Below, piece after piece: positions 1-8,368 of a DNA stretch of 64,000 nt (position 1 is the first letter of the stretch; each line of letters opens with the position of its first letter). Location: positions 1-64,000 of the forward strand of contig NZ_SRUU01000007.1 of assembly GCF_004791585.1 (NCBI RefSeq), written 5' to 3'. The notes below the pieces were generated by a model. The model searched no databases, was not told where the DNA came from, and worked only from the letters and a program-made list of their open reading frames with translations. The translations under genes and the position numbers were made by a program. Source of the stretch: Mesorhizobium sp. M1C.F.Ca.ET.210.01.1.1 (lineage in GTDB: Bacteria; Pseudomonadota; Alphaproteobacteria; Rhizobiales; Rhizobiaceae).

Positions 1-166
1 CCTTGTTGCCCTTCACCGATTTGATGAACTCGGCCGAGACCTTCGCCTTGTCGTGGCCGTAAGGCAAAAGGTGCTCGTAGGGGATGCCGATCTTGGCGCC
101 GATCTCCTGGATCGGTTTCTTCTTGGCGGCGCGCGCGATCTCGATGTCGGATTTCACTTCGGCCAT
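1..166 (-). CDS. fhs: Formate-tetrahydrofolate ligase, N-terminal part (runs off window)
   Basis: The reverse strand encodes the first 55 residues of formate-tetrahydrofolate ligase, beginning [15 protein letters not shown] and containing the [19 protein letters not shown] segment typical of the family N-terminus. The enzyme makes 10-formyl-THF from formate, THF and ATP in cytosolic one-carbon metabolism. The ATG at 166 follows an AGAGGAAAG Shine-Dalgarno. The nucleotide-binding part lies beyond the window edge, so intactness cannot be judged. A good promoter sits about 90 bp upstream. The family call rests on recognised N-terminal residues only. Confidence 0.9.
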   Translation of the reverse strand, partial: MAEVKSDIEIARAAKKKPIQEIGAKIGIPYEHLLPYGHDKAKVSAEFIKSVKGNK

Positions 167-252
167 GACGGCTTTCCTCTGGATTGGGCGGTGGAGGGGA
201 GGGGTTCGATCGTTGGTGCATGCTTAAAACGCCACCCGGACGCAAGGGCATG

Positions 253-281
253 TTCTAACCCTGTCGCTGCGGCGGCGTCAA
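253..281 (-). promoter_or_regulatory. Candidate sigma-70 promoter for fhs
   Basis: Read on the minus strand this is TTGACG, a 17-bp spacer, then TTAGAA, pointing at fhs. It is the only clear signal I see in the 313-bp gap (167-479) between fhs and the next gene's stop codon. Spacing is ideal and the -35 box is near consensus. The transcript would have a leader of roughly 80 nt. Confidence 0.5.
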
Positions 282-479
282 CTTTCATGCAACTATTTTT
301 CCTGCGAAGAAAGATTGCTGTTCCCGGCCGACCTTGCCAGCGTCTTCGGCGCGCGGTCGTTGGGCCGTATAGAAGCCAGAGAGGGTGGCGTTCCGCCGTC
401 TCAAAACAGCCGCGCAATACGCAAAAAGCGACAGAGGCGACGGCGCAAATCCGCCAGCCCCGGCTGTCGGCAGCAGCCT

Positions 480-1604
480 TTACTGGCTTAGTACGTTGCT
501 GATCTCGACCATGTTGGAGCGCACGCGCAGGATATAAAAGCCCATTGTCGTCAGATGCGTGGGCAACAGCCAGCCGTCCTCGCGGCCATTGGCGATGATG
601 AAGGGCTGGATGCGCAGCGCTGAGACGAACTGGGCATCCATCGTATCCCACAGATTCTGCAGGTGCTTTTCCTTGATGACGTCCTCGAAGTCGGCCTGGG
701 CGCCCTTCATCAGGCCATAATAGCCATAGAGCTGGCCGTAGGCGAACCAGAAACGGTCGTCGGCGCGGAAATCGAACCAGCCGTCATTGTGGTTCTCGGC
801 GCGCTCCTTGAGGATGGCCGAGGTCGAGCCGATGTCGGACGAGATGCGGTCGATGTACTGCTTCAGATTGTCGGCACGGGCATCGAACGTCGCCTGGCAG
901 GTGGCCAGCCTTGCGTTGAACGACCGCAGCTTGCGCACCGCGTCGCGGTAGTAGCTCGGCGTCGGCGTCTTCGGGCCAAACGGGTTGAGGCCGAAATACC
1001 AGGTGTATTCATCGAACTGCAGATTGCCGCGCGCGTCCTGCAGGTCGGCGTCGATCTGCGAGGTGGTGCGCACGCGGCCGAGGTTGTCGGCGAGCTCGGT
1101 CGCCGTACGGCGCACCGCCTGGTTGATGCCGCGCTGGAAGGAGGCCTTGTTGTCCATCCACGGCGTATGGTCCCAGTCGATGCCGAAGAGGCCCAGCTTG
1201 TAGAGGATCATCGACGAGATCCAGGCATTCTGGTTGACATTGAAGTCGGTCAGGTCCGCAGCCACCTGGGCGATCGCCGAGTTGCCGCAGGTCTTCGCGG
1301 TGTCGGTGCCGGCTCCGGCCGAGACCTGCTCGCCGGCCGAAATGTTGCGCTTCTCGAAGGTATATTTGTCGGGATAGTTCGGGTCGAAATTGTTCCACCA
1401 CTGGGTTGCATAGAAGAAGTTGGCGTAAAGGCCGATCAGCACCAGAAGGGCCAGGCCCACCACCGCTTTCAGGATCCAGCCGCGCTGGCCGTACCAGCGG
1501 CCAACCCATATGAACGGCCACAGGATGATGCCGATGAAGAAGCCGATGCCGCGGCCGATCCATTGGAAAATCTGGGTGAAAAAATTAACGATCGGATCAA
1601 GCAT
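480..1604 (-). CDS. DUF2333-like membrane-anchored protein, last gene of five-gene operon
   Basis: About 374 residues. The N-terminus is very hydrophobic and aromatic: an amphipathic stretch at roughly residues 5-35 (FFIGIILWPFIWVGRWYG) precedes a transmembrane helix near residues 44-64. The rest is soluble and helical, presumably periplasmic. The sequence fits the DUF2333 family, whose function is unknown. I chose the ATG at 1604 because a GTG at 1616 lies too close to the GAGGGG ribosome-binding site. It starts 15 bp after the stop of the preceding gene, so it is co-transcribed with the AAA+ ATPase operon and may be its membrane anchor (inference). Confidence 0.8.
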   Translation of the reverse strand: MLDPIVNFFTQIFQWIGRGIGFFIGIILWPFIWVGRWYGQRGWILKAVVGLALLVLIGLYANFFYATQWWNNFDPNYPDKYTFEKRNISAGEQVSAGAGTDTAKTCGNSAIAQVAADLTDFNVNQNAWISSMILYKLGLFGIDWDHTPWMDNKASFQRGINQAVRRTATELADNLGRVRTTSQIDADLQDARGNLQFDEYTWYFGLNPFGPKTPTPSYYRDAVRKLRSFNARLATCQATFDARADNLKQYIDRISSDIGSTSAILKERAENHNDGWFDFRADDRFWFAYGQLYGYYGLMKGAQADFEDVIKEKHLQNLWDTMDAQFVSALRIQPFIIANGREDGWLLPTHLTTMGFYILRVRSNMVEISNVLSQ

Positions 1605-1619
1605 GGCTCCCGTCACCCC

Positions 1620-2918
1620 TCAGTCAGTCAAGCCGTAAAGGCGCGCGCGGAACGCCGCCTTGTCCTTCAAATATGTGGTTTTCAGAACGTCCACAACATG
1701 CGATCGCCAGGCGTCGCTGAAGCCGTCGAAGTCCTTGTAGAAACCCGGTTTGTTGAAGACGTAGCGCGAGACGAAGTCCTGCGGCACGAAATCCGAGATC
1801 AGCTGGTTGGTGAGCCAGGCATCGGGATGATCGGGTTTGGCGCGCACGACCAGGAAGCGCTGGCGCGGCGGCACATCTTCCAGTTTCAGGTGGCCGAACT
1901 GGGCGATCTCACGCTTGGCGGCGTTGAGGAAAGGGAAGTTGCCGTCGCTGGCGATCAGGTCGGCATGGCCGAGGATCCAGGTCTGCAGCCAGACCTTGTC
2001 GACGTCCGTCAGGTTGCGGTTGGGCTCGGCGTCGCGGATCAGCGCCCGCACCACCATCTCGGCACGATGCTCGAGATAGCCCGAGGCCTCGATCCAGGAA
2101 GCGCGCGGCAGGTCAAGACGCCCGGTGGCGGCCAGGAAGCGGAACACCTTGTCGGCGTCATTGATCGACAGATAGCTCACCTGCCAGGGCCGCGAGCGGC
2201 GGAAACCCGGGGCGGCCGGATCGGAGATCACTGTCGTCACGTCAGGATCGACGAAGACGTAGAGCCCGCCGAAATGGCTGGTCCAGTAGGCATTGTGGCG
2301 GAAGATGACCTGGTCGGGCACCAGCGCGTTCTCGCGGATGTCGCCGCAGACCTTTGCGAGTTCCACCATGCGCTCAAGCATGGCATTGTCGCGCCAGGCG
2401 TCGGGCTCCAGCTTCAGCCGGTCGACCAGCTTGCCGAGCTCGGCCGCCTTGCCCAGCACATCCTCGGCCGACAGCACCTTGAACTCGACCTGGTTGATCG
2501 ACAGCAGGTCCTCGATGTCGTTGACCTTGGGAATGGAGTCCTCGATCTCGCCGTAGATGACGTCCTTGATGGTCAGCGCGTCGATGGCGCGCTGGTTCCT
2601 GGACATGAACTCGAACATCAGCTGCGAGGTGTTGGAGAAGGCGGTGTGGACCACCGGCAGATCGATCTGCGAGGGCGTCAGGATGATGAAGCGGCGGTTG
2701 ACCTCGTTGGGATCGAGATAGTTGTAGTCGCCACACTCCTCGGCGACCTCGGGCGAAAAGCCGGTGCGGTCGATCTGGAAGCTCTTCAGCTTGGTGGGCT
2801 CGAGGCCGAAGGCGACAAGCGCCTTGTTGTAGCGCTGGATGAGATGCGGCTCGTCGATTGCGAGCAACCTGCCGTAGATCAGCTCGTTGTCGCGCAGGAG
2901 GTCGGGTTTCTTGACCAT
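1620..2918 (-). CDS. Conserved hypothetical soluble protein (432 aa), fourth gene of AAA+ operon
   Basis: A 432-residue protein with no signal peptide, no membrane segment and no catalytic motif that I recognise. It is rich in charged residues with short hydrophobic beta/alpha patches, so probably cytosolic. It follows the AAA+ ATPase gene with a 45-bp gap and precedes the DUF2333 gene by 15 bp, so it is very likely part of the same complex or pathway. The ribosome-binding site (AGAAGGAA just before ATG 2918) lies in the 3' arm of an 11-bp hairpin at 2923-2948, which could limit its translation. Function unknown. Confidence 0.8.
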   Translation of the reverse strand: MVKKPDLLRDNELIYGRLLAIDEPHLIQRYNKALVAFGLEPTKLKSFQIDRTGFSPEVAEECGDYNYLDPNEVNRRFIILTPSQIDLPVVHTAFSNTSQLMFEFMSRNQRAIDALTIKDVIYGEIEDSIPKVNDIEDLLSINQVEFKVLSAEDVLGKAAELGKLVDRLKLEPDAWRDNAMLERMVELAKVCGDIRENALVPDQVIFRHNAYWTSHFGGLYVFVDPDVTTVISDPAAPGFRRSRPWQVSYLSINDADKVFRFLAATGRLDLPRASWIEASGYLEHRAEMVVRALIRDAEPNRNLTDVDKVWLQTWILGHADLIASDGNFPFLNAAKREIAQFGHLKLEDVPPRQRFLVVRAKPDHPDAWLTNQLISDFVPQDFVSRYVFNKPGFYKDFDGFSDAWRSHVVDVLKTTYLKDKAAFRARLYGLTD

Positions 2919-2922
2919 TATT

Positions 2923-2948
2923 CCTTCTCCCCGTTCACGGGGAGAAGG
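2923..2948 (-). promoter_or_regulatory. Perfect 11-bp hairpin covering the Shine-Dalgarno of the 432-aa gene
   Basis: CCTTCTCCCCG, a 4-nt loop, then CGGGGAGAAGG. On the transcript the 3' arm contains the GGAGAAGG ribosome-binding site, 4-5 nt before the ATG at 2918. The arms match the ends of the dispersed family B element (full copies at 24364-24509 and 48683-48822). This looks like a remnant of that element positioned as an RBS-masking hairpin or an inter-gene processing site. Confidence 0.55.
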
Positions 2949-2963
2949 GGAGGTCGGCGCAAC

Positions 2964-4874
2964 TCACGCATTCCACAAGCCCTTCTTCTTCAACTCCTCC
3001 ATCTCGCTCGCCGCGCGTTCGCGTAGCCGCGCATCGCGAAGGAGCTTCTCTACCGCCGCATCGTCGGACTTGTCGGAATAGCGGAATTCGGAATCAGCGT
3101 AGCGGTTGATCTCCTGCATGACCATGTCCATCGAAAAAGGCCCGCGCAGTTCCTCGATCATCGCCTTCTTGTCGTCGTAGCTCTTGTGCATGAAGGCTTC
3201 CGGCTTCTCGAACCAGTCGTCCGGCAGCTCGATGTCCATGGCGCGCATCTTGATGGCGTCGGTGACGTTCTTGATGGCGCGGCCGGTGAAGCGCGGCTCG
3301 GCGTCCTTGATCATGTGCAGATAGGTGCCGATGTCGGCCATGGTCTTTGGCGCGCCGTTCTCTTTCATGTAGCGCTCATAGACCTTCATCAGCCCGTCTT
3401 CCTGCGGCTTCTCATGCTCCTCATAGGCTTCGGCCACGGCGCGCTGGATCTCCTGCGCCGCATAGAGCTTGTGGTCGCCAAGCGGGATCTTGTGGTTCTT
3501 GCCGGCGAGCAGCACGAAGATGTCGATGTAGTCGTCGCGGGTCTGCGGCCCGTCGACCAGCCAGCGGGCGCCGGCGCGCTGGCGCAGCGCGTCGTCGACA
3601 TTCTCGGGATAGTTGGAGAACATGCCGAAGGAGCAATTGCCGCGCACCACCGTGGACGCGCCGGCAAAGGCATCCATCAAGACGCCGGTGATTTCCTGCT
3701 GGCCGGCCGAGGCGCGATCGTCCGAGCGACGCGCCGCCACCTGGTCGATGTCGTCGATGGTGCCGAAGCCGATGGCGCGCGGGTTGAGAACGTTGTTGAT
3801 GAACTGGCGGCAGTTCTGGCCGGACTTGCCCTGGTAGGACGAGATCTGGTCGACGCCGAAATTCTCGTAGGCGAAGGGATAGCCCGCGACCTGGCAATAG
3901 CCGTTGACGAGGCCGGCGATCATCTGGATCAGCGTCGTCTTGCCGGTGCCGGGAGCGCCGTCGCCGATGAAGGTGAACAGGAAGCCGCCGAGCTCGACAA
4001 AGGGGTTCAACTCGCGCTCGAAGTCGTAGGCCATCAGCATCTTGGCCAGCCTGACCGACTGGAATTTGGCGATGTGGTTGCCGACAACCTCTTCCGGTTT
4101 CTTGAAGGTCATCACCAATGGCTTCGAGCGCTTTCCGGGCGCGACGTCGAAGCCGTCGAGGGTGAAATCGTCGACGTCGATGCGGATATGCGCATTCTCG
4201 AACGCGCCGATGCCGTCGAAGCGGCCCTTCCTCGCCAAGAGCCCGTCGATGGCGACGCGGGCGAAGGCGCGAGCTCGCGTCATCAGGTCGGCGTCGTCCT
4301 TGGCGCCGGCAATCGCCTTGTCGAGCCCGGCCACGATCGACTTCACCGCATCCTGCGGCGTGTCGAAGAGGAAGTCGGGTTCGGGACTGTCGTTCGGCGC
4401 TTCGCCATCGCTATCGATCAGCTGGAAGAGGTAGGAGGCGAGACTGAAGGCCGAAACGTAAGCCGAGGCCGACAGGAGCCTTTTGAAGGCCGACGCCTCG
4501 TCGCCTTCGAGCGGCGCGCGCGCATTCTTCGACTGCAGGCTTTCGAGGTCCGAGCCCTCGGCGAAGACATCCGAAATGGCCAGCGCGATCGCAAGGCCGC
4601 GCCGGGCGCGGTAGAGAAGCGTGTGCTGGGGAATGGTCAGCAACTGGTCGTCGGGATGGATGGCTTGAACCGTCTTCGTGAGTTCCACCTCGCGCGTGCG
4701 GCGCACCGAGCCGACCGAGACGGTCGAGACGAAGCGGCGGTTGGTGCCGGCAAGCGCGGTGCCGGAGGAGCTAGACGGATCCTCCAGCACGACGATGCGG
4801 GTGATGAAGCTCTGTGCCGTGGCGCGATGCTTTTCGATTGCCGCTTCCGAGATCGTGGTCAGCCCGGTGTCCAT
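2964..4874 (-). CDS. AAA+ family ATPase, core of an uncharacterised operon
   Basis: A 636-residue ATPase. Residues 1-290 form a helical N-terminal region without a recognised domain. Walker A is GDGAPGTGKT at 304-313, Walker B is GFGTIDDID at 369-377, and an arginine-finger-like RQRAGAR is at 431-437. The C-terminal 190 residues are charged and helical, ending ELKKKGLWNA. There is no membrane segment. It is presumably a cytosolic ATP-driven remodelling motor acting on an operon partner (inference); the target is unknown. The gene is third of five, 23 bp after the 382-aa gene and 45 bp before the 432-aa gene. A GGAG lies 8 nt before the ATG. Confidence 0.85.
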   Translation of the reverse strand: MDTGLTTISEAAIEKHRATAQSFITRIVVLEDPSSSSGTALAGTNRRFVSTVSVGSVRRTREVELTKTVQAIHPDDQLLTIPQHTLLYRARRGLAIALAISDVFAEGSDLESLQSKNARAPLEGDEASAFKRLLSASAYVSAFSLASYLFQLIDSDGEAPNDSPEPDFLFDTPQDAVKSIVAGLDKAIAGAKDDADLMTRARAFARVAIDGLLARKGRFDGIGAFENAHIRIDVDDFTLDGFDVAPGKRSKPLVMTFKKPEEVVGNHIAKFQSVRLAKMLMAYDFERELNPFVELGGFLFTFIGDGAPGTGKTTLIQMIAGLVNGYCQVAGYPFAYENFGVDQISSYQGKSGQNCRQFINNVLNPRAIGFGTIDDIDQVAARRSDDRASAGQQEITGVLMDAFAGASTVVRGNCSFGMFSNYPENVDDALRQRAGARWLVDGPQTRDDYIDIFVLLAGKNHKIPLGDHKLYAAQEIQRAVAEAYEEHEKPQEDGLMKVYERYMKENGAPKTMADIGTYLHMIKDAEPRFTGRAIKNVTDAIKMRAMDIELPDDWFEKPEAFMHKSYDDKKAMIEELRGPFSMDMVMQEINRYADSEFRYSDKSDDAAVEKLLRDARLRERAASEMEELKKKGLWNA

Positions 4875-4897
4875 GAAGGATGCTCCGCGGTTTGAAA

Positions 4898-6046
4898 TCA
4901 GACGTCGCTGATGACCTGCCCGTTCGACAGGATGTGGACCTTGTAGCCGGAAAAGATCTTCTGCGCCTCGCCGGCGGCGTAGAGCGCCTGATAGGCCTCA
5001 TGCGGGATCAGCGCGTGGTTCTCGTAACTCGAGACACCCTGGCGCGCCGCTTCGAGGTCGTCGGTGTTGATGAAGAATTCCTGCGTCGACTTCTCGCTGG
5101 AGAACAGGCCCTTGCGGCCGGGTTTCTCGGCCTTGGAAAAGACCTCCTGGATGGTCCAGGTGAGCAGCCAGGCATTTTCGGGCTTGCGCACCTTGGCCAG
5201 AACCTCGGTCACCGTCGAATTGTTTTCGGTGATGCCTGCCGAGTAGAAGGGGCCGAGCACGACGCGCCTGAGCTGCTTGGGGTGCAGCGGCTCGAAATCC
5301 TTGTCGAGGTTGACCGCGATGGTCGCCGGCGAGAGCGCATAGGCCGAATTTTTCTTGGTGAAATCGTCGAAGCGGTGGGCAAGCTCGGGGTTGAGCAGGC
5401 CGTCGACCGGAAGGGGAATGTCGACGCGCTCGTTCAGCTTGCCGGTACTGTCGTCGACAAGTTGGCGCACCATGCTTTCGGACGAGTCCTCCACCGTCAC
5501 CATGTAGACCAGCGGCAGGTTGGCGCTGCCGTCAAATGTTGCCCAATGAACCAGGTAATAGGGCCGCATGGTCTTCGGATTGACCGAGACTTTGGCCGTC
5601 TGCGCCAGGATGAAGGGACCGAAGGTCGCCTCGCTCTTGACGTCCTCCAGATAGAGCCGCTCGGCCATCGACTTCTGGAGCGCGGCGGGAAACTCCTTGT
5701 GGCGCAGGATGAAGTCCGCCATCTCCTCGCGCAGCTCGCCGGCCTGCGGGATGTTGGCCAGGCGGCTATCTGCCTGGCGGCGGTCGTTTTCCAGCTCGAG
5801 CAGGTTCTGGAAGACCGGATAGCCGCTGTCGGCGCGCGAGATGCGGAACGTGTCCATGAAGCCGAGCCGGTTGCGCCAGCAGGCGAAGGACTTGTCCAGC
5901 CGGGCGATGTATTCGGCGACGATCCTGGCGACGATGCCGTGCCGGTAGAGCGGCGAGCGGTCGTCGCGCATGAACACTTCCAGCCCGCTCAGCGCCGCGG
6001 TGATGGCGGAGAAGTAGCGCGCCGCCGCTTCATTTTCGGGGGTCAT
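4898..6046 (-). CDS. Conserved hypothetical soluble protein (382 aa), second gene of AAA+ operon
   Basis: A 382-residue protein without signal peptide, transmembrane helix or recognised enzymatic motif. The first 170 residues look helical; the middle (about 175-290) has alternating hydrophobic beta-like stretches such as YYLVHWATF and LPLVYMVTVE. It lies 31 bp downstream of the coiled-coil gene and 23 bp upstream of the AAA+ ATPase gene. That constant tight spacing suggests stoichiometric co-expression, perhaps as an adaptor or substrate of the ATPase (inference). Function unknown. Confidence 0.8.
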   Translation of the reverse strand: MTPENEAAARYFSAITAALSGLEVFMRDDRSPLYRHGIVARIVAEYIARLDKSFACWRNRLGFMDTFRISRADSGYPVFQNLLELENDRRQADSRLANIPQAGELREEMADFILRHKEFPAALQKSMAERLYLEDVKSEATFGPFILAQTAKVSVNPKTMRPYYLVHWATFDGSANLPLVYMVTVEDSSESMVRQLVDDSTGKLNERVDIPLPVDGLLNPELAHRFDDFTKKNSAYALSPATIAVNLDKDFEPLHPKQLRRVVLGPFYSAGITENNSTVTEVLAKVRKPENAWLLTWTIQEVFSKAEKPGRKGLFSSEKSTQEFFINTDDLEAARQGVSSYENHALIPHEAYQALYAAGEAQKIFSGYKVHILSNGQVISDV

Positions 6047-6077
6047 GGCACTGCCCTGAAAAATGCCGTCACGCCGC

Positions 6078-7166
6078 CTACTGCTGCACGTAGTTGGCGG
6101 CGTTGTGCTTCTTCATCACCTCGTCGAAGCGGCGGGCGAAGGCATCGTCGGCGAGCTTCTTGCGGCGCTGGATGTCGGCCGAGGCCACCATGTTCTTCTC
6201 GTGCATTTCCAAGAGATCGCCGATGTGCTTCTGCGAGGCGGCGCCGATGCCGGCCATCGTCTCTTCGGCCGTATTGTCGACCTGGCTGCCAAGCGTGTTG
6301 ATCTTGTGGGCGACATCCTGCTGGGCGGCGGTCTTGAGCGAGTCTTCCAGCGCCTTGTACAGCACGATGCGCTGCTCGGTGTCGATGGTCAGCTTGTTGA
6401 TCAGCGTCGACTGCGCGGCGATCTGGTTGTTGAGAGAGTCCACGAACGTATGGAACATCGAGGTGTAGCGTTCCAGTGTCTGGCTTTCGGCGAGCAGTTC
6501 CTGCTCCTTGGCCTGCTTCTCGTTGTATTCGGTCGCCATCTTGGAACGCTCGCCTTCGAACTGGGTGCGCTCCTTCTGGCTGGTCGAGGCGGCGATCTTG
6601 TTCTCGATGTCGAGCAGCATCGGGTTGAGCTCCTCGATGCGCTTCTGCACCGTCTCCAGATTGGCCATGGTCGTCTTGCGGCGCTCGATCACCTGCGACA
6701 GGCTGGTTTCTGAGGTCTTGTAGCGCTGGTCGAGGATCTGCTTCTGGGCTTTCAGAATGCCGACAATGGTGTCGGATTTGGCCAGCAGCTCCTGCAGATT
6801 GCCGGCCAGCGACATGTTGCGCACGCGGTCGGTGCGCATGCGCTGCTTGCGCTGCTCCGAGAAGACGCCCACGAAACTTTCCCAGCCGGTGTAATTCTTC
6901 ATGCTCTCGAATTCGGCGCCGAAGACATTGGTGGCGTCCTCCAGCCCGATGATCAGGTCGGCGATGTTGCCTTCCATGACCTTCTGTTGCTTCAGCACGT
7001 CCTCGATGCGGGCGTTCTCGATGTCGAAATTGGCGTCGCCGATCTTCTTGTCGGCCTGGGCGAGCGTGTCGAGCACGGTGCCGGACTGCTCGATCTTGGT
7101 GCGCATGTCCTCAACGACCTGCTTGGTCTTGGCAATTTCGGCATCGAAATTCTGCAATGTCGCCAT
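6078..7166 (-). CDS. Long coiled-coil protein, first gene of AAA+ operon
   Basis: About 362 residues, almost entirely heptad-like and charged (for example SQVIERRKTTMANLETVQKR), predicted to be an extended coiled coil with several helical segments. No signal peptide or membrane span, so cytosolic. I chose ATG 7166 (MATLQNFDAEI) because GGGAGG stands 6-7 nt upstream; an in-frame ATG at 7187 lacks such a site. Its composition recalls PspA/ESCRT-III-like or scaffold proteins, but I cannot establish homology. As the first gene of an operon with an AAA+ ATPase, it is a plausible polymer-forming substrate of the ATPase (inference). Confidence 0.8.
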   Translation of the reverse strand: MATLQNFDAEIAKTKQVVEDMRTKIEQSGTVLDTLAQADKKIGDANFDIENARIEDVLKQQKVMEGNIADLIIGLEDATNVFGAEFESMKNYTGWESFVGVFSEQRKQRMRTDRVRNMSLAGNLQELLAKSDTIVGILKAQKQILDQRYKTSETSLSQVIERRKTTMANLETVQKRIEELNPMLLDIENKIAASTSQKERTQFEGERSKMATEYNEKQAKEQELLAESQTLERYTSMFHTFVDSLNNQIAAQSTLINKLTIDTEQRIVLYKALEDSLKTAAQQDVAHKINTLGSQVDNTAEETMAGIGAASQKHIGDLLEMHEKNMVASADIQRRKKLADDAFARRFDEVMKKHNAANYVQQ

Positions 7167-7522
7167 AGGGGCCTCCCGCTTCGGCATCCGGTTTCGTGTC
7201 GCATGTGGCGGCGAATATATGTGGGGCCTCAGGGGATTGAAAGAAGGAACACAAGGAGAGACGCCAAAACAAAAGAATTGGTCAGGTCCTTGAAAGACAA
7301 GGCAAGCACGCTCATGGCGCGAGTAATGCGCCTCGCCCTCGGGCAGCTTTAGCTGATACGCCTCAAGCTATTGTTTTTGCGAACGGGGTGCGTCGCTGGA
7401 ATGGTGCAGCGAAATCTCTTGTTGCGGATCGCCGCGAGATCAGCCGATCCCGTCAACCGGCCAACGGCTCGACCCGTCAGGCGATGACTGCCGCGCGGAC
7501 AATCGGCCACGGCGCTCACTGT
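7167..7522. other. 356-bp intergenic region with likely operon promoter
   Basis: No convincing gene. On the minus strand a weak promoter-like pair (CTTTCA, 18 bp, TATATT) lies about 40 bp upstream of the coiled-coil gene and could drive the five-gene operon. The part next to tdk shows no obvious terminator. A few short reading frames on the plus strand have no ribosome-binding site and no coding character. Confidence 0.4.
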
Positions 7523-8134
7523 TCAATTGCCCGTAAAACCGATGAAGTCATCGGGCGCGGCCCTGCCCATTTCCTCTTCCCAGTGCCTGCGGCAGAGCGA
7601 GACATAGACATCCTTGCCGATCGCCACCTGCTCGCCCTGTCTCGCCACCTTGCCGTCGGGACCGAGGCGCACGACCATCGTCGCCTTGCGGCCGCAGCGG
7701 CAGATGGTGCGCACCTCGCGCAAGTCGTCGGCTATGGCAAGCAGCGCGCGCGAGCCGGAAAACAGCTTGCCCTGGAAATCGGTGCGCAGGCCATAGCACA
7801 TGACCGGGATGTTCAGCCGGTCGGCGATGCGGGCAAGCTGCCAGACCTGCTCTTCCTCGAGGAACTGCGCCTCGTCGACGAAGATGCAATGCACGGTGGT
7901 GTGCTCGTGATGCTCGGCGACCCGGGCATAGAGATCGTCACCGCCGCGGAACATCTCGGCCTCGGCCTCAAGGCCGATGCGCGACGAGATCAGTCCGCTG
8001 TCGCCCTTGCGATAATGGCCGGCGACGAACAGCATCGTCGTCATGCCGCGTTCGCGATAGTTGTAGGACGCCTGCAAAAGCATGGTCGTCTTGCCGGCAT
8101 TCATCGTCGCATAGTTGAAGTAGAGCTTGGCCAT
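7523..8134 (-). CDS. tdk: Thymidine kinase (type II)
   Basis: A 203-residue thymidine kinase, which phosphorylates thymidine to dTMP in pyrimidine salvage. The P-loop region reads YATMNAGKTT at residues 8-17, the catalytic-glutamate strand is FVDEAQF, and CRCG plus a later LCRRHW supply the structural zinc ligands of type II kinases. Length matches the family. I start at ATG 8134 (MAKLYFNYA), the conserved family start; the frame is open six codons further upstream. It is divergent from choX and not in an evident operon. Confidence 0.96.
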   Translation of the reverse strand: MAKLYFNYATMNAGKTTMLLQASYNYRERGMTTMLFVAGHYRKGDSGLISSRIGLEAEAEMFRGGDDLYARVAEHHEHTTVHCIFVDEAQFLEEEQVWQLARIADRLNIPVMCYGLRTDFQGKLFSGSRALLAIADDLREVRTICRCGRKATMVVRLGPDGKVARQGEQVAIGKDVYVSLCRRHWEEEMGRAAPDDFIGFTGN

Positions 8135-8368
8135 ACGGGTCTTTAAGCTCAATTGCCGCGGCGCGGGGAGGGGGCGCTTGCTCCATCCACCAAAAACTCA
8201 GCCCCTGCCAGAAAGATCCCCGGCATGTCGCTGAATGGCCAGCGCGCGCCGTTGTTCGTGATGCGGCGCCGCTTGAAACCGCATCAAAATGGTGTTTGGC
8301 TGACGAAACAAGGCGGGCGCAAGAACCGTGGCTTCGCGGCGCCTCGAATTGCAATGGGAGAAAAGTTT

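Noticed and set aside
663..3026. Long plus-strand open frame (787 codons) opposite the DUF2333 and 432-aa genes
   Set aside because: It is antisense to two well-spaced genes, its composition (Val/Gly/Asp/Arg/His-rich, no domain) is that of a GC-rich shadow frame, and it has no start signal.
3186..6301. Plus-strand open frames opposite the AAA+ ATPase and the 382-aa gene
   Set aside because: The opposite strand carries Walker motifs and clear Shine-Dalgarno sites. The plus-strand frames are typical antisense artefacts of high GC3.
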